Source of the DNA: Byssochlamys sp. IMV 00236
Taxonomy: Eukaryota > Ascomycota > Eurotiomycetes > Eurotiales > Thermoascaceae
Length of the DNA stretch: 64,000 bases
Direction of reading: 5' to 3'
NCBI GenBank assembly: GCA_001931875.2
Contig: MSJH02000841.1
Span: 191,277-255,276 of the forward strand
Shown: piece by piece, positions 58,326-64,000 of the stretch
How positions within the stretch are numbered: the first letter of the stretch is position 1
How the letters are laid out: each line of letters starts with the position of its first letter
Made by a program: the position numbers and the translations under genes
Notes under the pieces: model-generated
The model's database searches: none
What the model saw: the letters and a program-made list of their open reading frames with translations, nothing else
What the model was told of the DNA's origin: nothing

Positions 58326-60227
58326 ATGGCATTCCGCGTCCCAACCCAGGCTCCACGCCGCCTGGCATCATATTCGACTTCGTTGCAACCACCCGCCCTT
58401 GAGGACCGCCCCGCTGCATCTCAGCAACAAGAGGACGACGCCAGAGAATGGGTGCTCTTCTCGCCGTCTCAGGCCCCCTCGACAACCCACACCTACACAA
58501 ACTCCACGGAGCGGACCCCGCGGACAGCTGGCCTGTCCCGCTTGAGTGACTTTGGATCACTGGGGACGGCAACTGCTTCGGACGTGGACGATGAAGATGA
58601 TCTCCTCGAGGACGAGGGCACAGAGCTGGACAGCCTGGACGACGGGCTCCATGCCTTCCGGGAACCCGCACTGTCCGGACTCCCTTCTGGAGGGGTAGAC
58701 CAGACCCATACCGCAGTTCTACCCACGCACGATGGACTGGGGACTTTTCAGGCGTCCAGTGAAACGGTTCAAGGCCACCTGTGGCAGTATGAGTCCTTCA
58801 ATCCGCGTCGTAGGCCGGAATTGTTATCCAGACGGAGATCAAGCGTACAAAGACAACTGGACACGGTGAACGAACTTGATGACGTCGACCCGGATCGGGA
58901 ACGATGGCAACGGATAGAAAACTGGCGCATGGAACAGAGCAGGGCTTTGTTGCAGGAGGTTGAGCGGGAGACCAGGAGACGGCGAAACAGCCGCGCCAAT
59001 CTGCATAGCGAAAGGGGCCATTCTCGCCGGTCTAGTACGATGAGTGGAATCCCAGAAGCACGAGTAATGAGTGAGACACGCTCCGCCACAGATCAACCTA
59101 CATCTCACGAGCGAAATGCGGCCCCTGAAGAGTCTTTCTGGCGCCGCATTACGAGGAAGGTCATTAGGGACCTGATAGGAATCGATGACCCGCTACTCTC
59201 CGCCATATTGGGAGAGCCAATCCCGGAAACTGAGCAACAATCCCACCAAGAGAAACACGAAGAGAAGGCCGATTGGACCCCACAAACCCAGACTCGCTTT
59301 GAGATGGATCGAATAATGCTGGAGGCAGGCTCCGGGTCGGACAGCATGGCGTCGTGGCAAGAAAAGCTCTTGAACCGTATCTCTCACGAACTAGGCATCC
59401 TTGTTCACCAGATTTACGAACATCCTGGTGCTTTCAGCACGTATCTGCGACCTTCGGAGGATATGTCAAATCAATATGCCGGAATGCCAGTTGATTCACC
59501 TGCAGATCGCTCGTCAAGCATACGGCCGCGGGCCGGCCCCAGGACAACATCGGAGGATAGCACCAACTTTGTTTCTTCCACTTACTCGCCGCATTTCTCT
59601 CCAACTCTTCCAGATGCCACGGGGGACGCACACGCTGCTTTATGGGGTATCGAGGAAGAGAACCCCAGCGATACGGCGAAGACACCTGCGGCCAGCTCAG
59701 AAGAGCCCTTGTCGGAATCGGCGCGCCTGCAGCGTGAGCATGAATACTGGGAACGAGAGCTTGATGTCATGATGGTTTTCCGCTATATTCGCAACCGCTT
59801 TGGCCGCGGCAATAACAACACCAACAACAACAACGTTAATTCGTCCTCGAGGCGTCGTGCAAACTCAAGCTTGTACAGCGCTCAGGATCCATCCCACCGT
59901 GCTGCCATCATCCGCCAGCATCATCCTCTGGTCGCTCGTGCACATGCGCGGTCTCAGACGCAATTCCAACGCCAACTCCATCTCCATACACAGTCAAGTT
60001 CCGGTCTCGCTACTGGACCTGCGGGTACCGCCTCCCCAATCCTGCAACACCGCTTCCGTCGACCAAGTTCCAGCTGTGCCAGTCAGAGCACCAAAGTCTC
60101 AACAAAACGAAACCTAGCTGGTCTGGGAAGTGGCTCTAGCCGGAATTACTGGGACATTGGAGGAAGCGTCGGAAGCGGCAGTGCAGTATTATCGACAGCT
60201 GGCATTGGCGCCTGGGGTGAAGTCTGA
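58326..60227 (+). CDS. Conserved-looking fungal protein of unknown function
   Basis: An intronless frame of 633 residues with the ATG at 58326. I do not recognise a domain. The N-terminus is basic and Ser-rich (MAFRVPTQAPRRLASYSTS), compatible with but not proof of a mitochondrial presequence. Blocks that look structured are REWVLFSP (about 40-47), GHLWQYESFNPRRRPELLSRRRSS and PDRERWQRIENWRMEQSRALLQEVERETRRR (a helix), FWRRITRKVIRDLIGIDDPLLSAILGE, SWQEKLLNRISHELGILVHQIYEHPGAFSTYL, and REHEYWERELDVMMVFRYIRNRF. The rest is low complexity with acidic and Asn runs. The long amphipathic helices suggest a scaffold or membrane-associated adaptor; this is inference. Confidence 0.8.
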   Translation: MAFRVPTQAPRRLASYSTSLQPPALEDRPAASQQQEDDAREWVLFSPSQAPSTTHTYTNSTERTPRTAGLSRLSDFGSLGTATASDVDDEDDLLEDEGTELDSLDDGLHAFREPALSGLPSGGVDQTHTAVLPTHDGLGTFQASSETVQGHLWQYESFNPRRRPELLSRRRSSVQRQLDTVNELDDVDPDRERWQRIENWRMEQSRALLQEVERETRRRRNSRANLHSERGHSRRSSTMSGIPEARVMSETRSATDQPTSHERNAAPEESFWRRITRKVIRDLIGIDDPLLSAILGEPIPETEQQSHQEKHEEKADWTPQTQTRFEMDRIMLEAGSGSDSMASWQEKLLNRISHELGILVHQIYEHPGAFSTYLRPSEDMSNQYAGMPVDSPADRSSSIRPRAGPRTTSEDSTNFVSSTYSPHFSPTLPDATGDAHAALWGIEEENPSDTAKTPAASSEEPLSESARLQREHEYWERELDVMMVFRYIRNRFGRGNNNTNNNNVNSSSRRRANSSLYSAQDPSHRAAIIRQHHPLVARAHARSQTQFQRQLHLHTQSSSGLATGPAGTASPILQHRFRRPSSSCASQSTKVSTKRNLAGLGSGSSRNYWDIGGSVGSGSAVLSTAGIGAWGEV

Positions 60228-61441
60228 AATGTCCGTCGAGTCTGCTAATCTCCATTCTTTCTTACCTTCCATGTCAGGAAGCATATTCTCTCGCCTTTTA
60301 TACATTCATAAATTTAGAATACTCATACCATAATCGTCAGTGAGGTACATTTCGGAATATTTCATCTCATTCATCATCACGGCGGCGTCAGTGTTTGGTC
60401 TTGGAACCTGGAGCAGTCTTTTATAACATGGATATGCAAAGTTACATAATATCACAGGGATTAGGGATTCATTCTTCAAGAGCAGTAGCAGAGTACGGTA
60501 CGGCGTTCACTCACAGTCTAGGGGAAGCATCAGTGGGATGGCACGAGCGAATGTATAATGTGTTTTGTTTTGTTCCCTCTTTTTTCTTTTTCTGTATCTG
60601 ATCTAGATAGATACTTGACTAGATACTCAGTTGGTCTGTTTGGTGGTGACTCACGTTCATTCATACAATTATCGCATCATAACTAATTTCTCTTGATTTT
60701 CTTCTTTTGCCCACCTCAGTTGGAATACTAAATGATCTATCTCTTCCCACTTCTCCCGCTTTATCGGGGTATATATGATATGTATTTTTCATGGGCGGAT
60801 TTGGATTAGATCCGATGGGATGATATGATATGATATTAAGTAATCTACTGGATTATTTCAATGTGATATTACTGTACTATACTGTACTATACTATACTGT
60901 GCTGTATGAGAGGTTGGTATTAATTCAATTCAATTGAATGGATGAGTTGTACCGTATTGGTATATCTATGCGTGGATGGCGTGCTCTTGCGTAAGTAAGG
61001 TGCGCGGACATGTCAGGCTTTATTTATCTTTGATGGTCATTGCTCTACATCGATTCGGGACTATTGCTACGGAAAATGCAAAATTTCTGGCAGAACTGGA
61101 GGGTTGGATTATTCTGGAACGGTAGCTGTTCCCATGACAGGATTCTAGATACATCATTTTGCCCAGTGTGGATATCGTCACACGAAATATTCTGGGGGTC
61201 ATTACAGCGGATAGATAGGACAAGAGGCGAAGAACGCCCCTTCTTTTCTCTAGTATCCGGTCCGTTCCAGTCGACCGAGATGGTGCTTCATCCCAATCAA
61301 CCTGCCCCCTCCGATCACTGCCAGTTGGGGTTCTTGAAAAGCCGGGAAAAACCTAGGTGAACAACTCCGCCCGTGGACACAAAGACATCAAATAGATTCG
61401 AAGGAAAACGCAAATCCGATTTTCTGTCAACACGCCCTAAT
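60228..61441. other. Convergent 3' flanks, AT-rich
   Basis: The 1.2 kb between the orphan gene (+) and RPL10 (-) are AT-rich. They contain a short imperfect repeat of TACTGTACTA at about 60869-60905 and GATATGATAT units near 60823-60835. No gene is seen. Confidence 0.55.
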
Positions 61442-62409
<968 letters not shown>

Positions 62410-62914
62410 GGTGTCTGCTGGAAATGGGGAAACTGCACTTCCTGCGAACGGTGGGAGTTGTCGATTAGGTGGTTGTCGAGAGGTAGAAGAAGAGGGACAG
62501 GGTCGATTGAAGTCACTCCCGGGTTGATTTCCAAGCAAATCCGCTAACGATCTCACTGTGGCAAAGCCCTAAACCCTAACTAGCCGGCTACCGCTTACTG
62601 ACGACCAACCGCAGTCTGAGCATCGTCCGATTGAAAGTAGATCGCTGATAAATCTCTATGATCAGCTTAATAATTTCATTCTTACTCCTGCATTCTTCGA
62701 GCTTGTTAAATTCTTATATAATATGACAATTATAGGTATAGGTCTACAATAGATGATAAATGCTACGGAACCCTATCAGGGACAGATTACGTGGGTACGA
62801 ATTGAAGGACATGATATGATTTGGTAGAACATAGGTATTTTTGATTTCATTATTTGAACATAGGCCGTCGGTCTGAAGCCGTCTGGCACAGCGTCGCAAC
62901 ATGAATCATCACAC
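62410..62914. other. RPL10 promoter and RPL30 3' flank
   Basis: This 505-bp interval separates two minus-strand ribosomal protein genes. The half next to 62409 is the RPL10 leader and promoter; 62640-62914 is the AT-rich 3' flank of RPL30. Confidence 0.6.
62566..62580 (-). promoter_or_regulatory. Telobox-like double TTAGGG element upstream of RPL10
   Basis: On the minus strand the sequence reads GTTAGGGTTTAGGGC, two telomere-like units 160 bp upstream of the ATG. Such elements bind Tbf1/Teb1-type factors in ribosomal protein promoters of several fungi; use in this species is inference. Confidence 0.5.
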
Positions 62915-63428
62915 CTAGACGGTACCGGTGAGGATGTCGGAGTCACCCTGGTCGAGGATGGCCATGGTGGAAGTGCGGAAGAGCTTACCGCAGGCGGTAC
63001 CGAGCTCAATCTGTAGGGGAAGAAGTTAGCGATACAAGTCACCCTCCAAAGCCATGAGCTGTGGCTTCTTCTCAGGGAGAGCCCGGCGGCCAATGGCCAT
63101 ATGCTCGGGCAGCAGATTTTACGTACGTTGTTACCGGAGAAGTGGTGGACCGGGGTCTTGCTCAGCATGGAGTAGTACTCGAGCTCACTCTTACGGAGAG
63201 GAGGAGCGTTGGCGGCAATGATGACCAGCTTGGCCTTGCCGGAGCGGAGGGTCTTGATGGTAGACTTGTAGCCCAGGGTGACTGTTCTCCCCGTCAGCAA
63301 TGCCATTCTCGATTCGAAAATGTGGGAGGAGAGGATGTCTGCGATAACGTACCCTTACCGGACTTCATCACAAGCGCCAGGCGCGAGTTGATGTTGTCAC
63401 CGGACTTCTTGCTCTTCTTGGGGGCCAT
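62915..63428 (-). CDS. rpl30: 60S ribosomal protein eL30
   Basis: Three exons (63428-63353, 63281-63127, 63010-62915) give 108 residues. The model yields [76 protein letters not shown] and the end [10 protein letters not shown], closely matching yeast Rpl30 through its length. An alternative donor 7 bp upstream in exon 1 (GTAAGG) would lose the conserved Lys of SGK and break the frame. eL30 binds rRNA through a kink-turn, and in yeast it represses splicing of its own transcript; whether that occurs here is unknown. Confidence 0.96.
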
Positions 63429-64000
63429 CTCGACGCGATTGAAGTCTGTCTGGACTTCAGATGAGGATTGATGAGAAAGTGTGCGCTCCGGCCGGTTGTT
63501 GTCTGAGAGTTGAGGGATGTTCTGCTCTGGCTCGTCAAAATTGCTGGGCTGGATATTTTCCACTAGCGGCTGTGTGTGCGGGTTTCTCGGATGAATGTTT
63601 CCCCAGTCCGTCTGACTCATCTGGATCGCTCATCACATGACCTTCGCTAACCGGCTGACATAATCACATAACTAACTAACTAACTAATCAACCGTGTCTG
63701 GCCGCTGTGCCTGGGGCAACGAGATCACGGGGAAGATCGGCCTCTTAGCGGTCAGACTCAGGACTGAGAACAGCCAGAGACGGTGACGGCTAAAAGGCCA
63801 ACAACTGTTGTCGTGGCACAGCCCCCCAGGCACTGTGTATCTGCCAGCCTCGAACACGGTGGCTCGGGGATTATTGACACTTTCCCAGGATGACAATGTG
63901 TACCGTTATCATTGGCATGTGTGTTGTCCCCCAGGGGAATGAAGGCTGGCGCTGTATTTAGCATCCGGGAGTCGGAGAACAACAACAGCCCCATCACGCC
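63429..64000. other. Promoter side of RPL30, no further gene seen
   Basis: The 572 bp to the window end hold the RPL30 leader and promoter. A short TAAC repeat lies at 63671-63688. The 79-codon frame at 63758-63997 (-) is not recognisable. A gene entering from the right edge cannot be excluded. Confidence 0.5.

Overview
The window is nuclear DNA from a filamentous ascomycete, most likely a eurotiomycete of the Aspergillus/Penicillium type. Genes carry short introns (roughly 40-110 bp, almost all GT-AG). They lie on both strands without operons, separated by AT-rich spacers. The recognisable proteins (Pkr1, Apc2, Mtm1, Pof7/Hrt3-type F-box, Dhr2-like helicase, L10 and L30) are standard fungal housekeeping genes. 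The genus is an inference from protein flavour, not a measurement.

Layout, left to right. A truncated F-box gene (1-1283, -) and a GTPBP1-like translational GTPase (1870-4716, -) are followed by a six-exon C2H2 zinc-finger gene (6346-7782, -). Then come a sugar transporter (10407-12195, -), the V-ATPase assembly factor Pkr1 (14184-14687, +) and the anaphase-promoting complex cullin Apc2 (15253-18125, +). The middle is an accessory-looking stretch: a small secreted cysteine-rich protein (20293-20739, +), a 346-bp MITE (21309-21654), a TauD/TfdA dioxygenase (21968-23309, -), a secreted lactonase-type beta-propeller (24644-25989, -), a class I glutamine amidotransferase (27547-28662, -) and a double zinc-binding protein of unknown role (30418-32410, -). 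About 3.8 kb without genes follows, holding a regularly spaced AGCT array near 33.8 kb.

The centrepiece is a 7.3-kb gene (36194-43465, -) for a 2,362-residue protein. It joins an NFX1/ZNFX1-type superfamily 1 helicase to three tandem CbxX/CbbX-type AAA modules. It is transcribed divergently from a fungal-specific gene of unknown function (44054-45425, +) that has a GC-AG intron. This pair is the best candidate here for an uncharacterised system, possibly in RNA surveillance or defence; that role is inference from related helicases only.

The right third is housekeeping: a two-finger C2H2 protein (46660-47383, +) next to a 20-N assembly gap, the mitochondrial carrier Mtm1 (48090-49432, -) divergent from an F-box gene (50031-51730, +), a DEAH-type helicase (52433-54972, +), tRNA-Glu(CTC) at 55418-55489, an intronless 633-residue orphan (58326-60227, +), and ribosomal protein genes for uL16/L10 (61442-62409, -) and eL30 (62915-63428, -). 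Exon boundaries were worked out by hand from reading frame and splice consensus. In every multi-exon model the exon lengths sum to a multiple of three.
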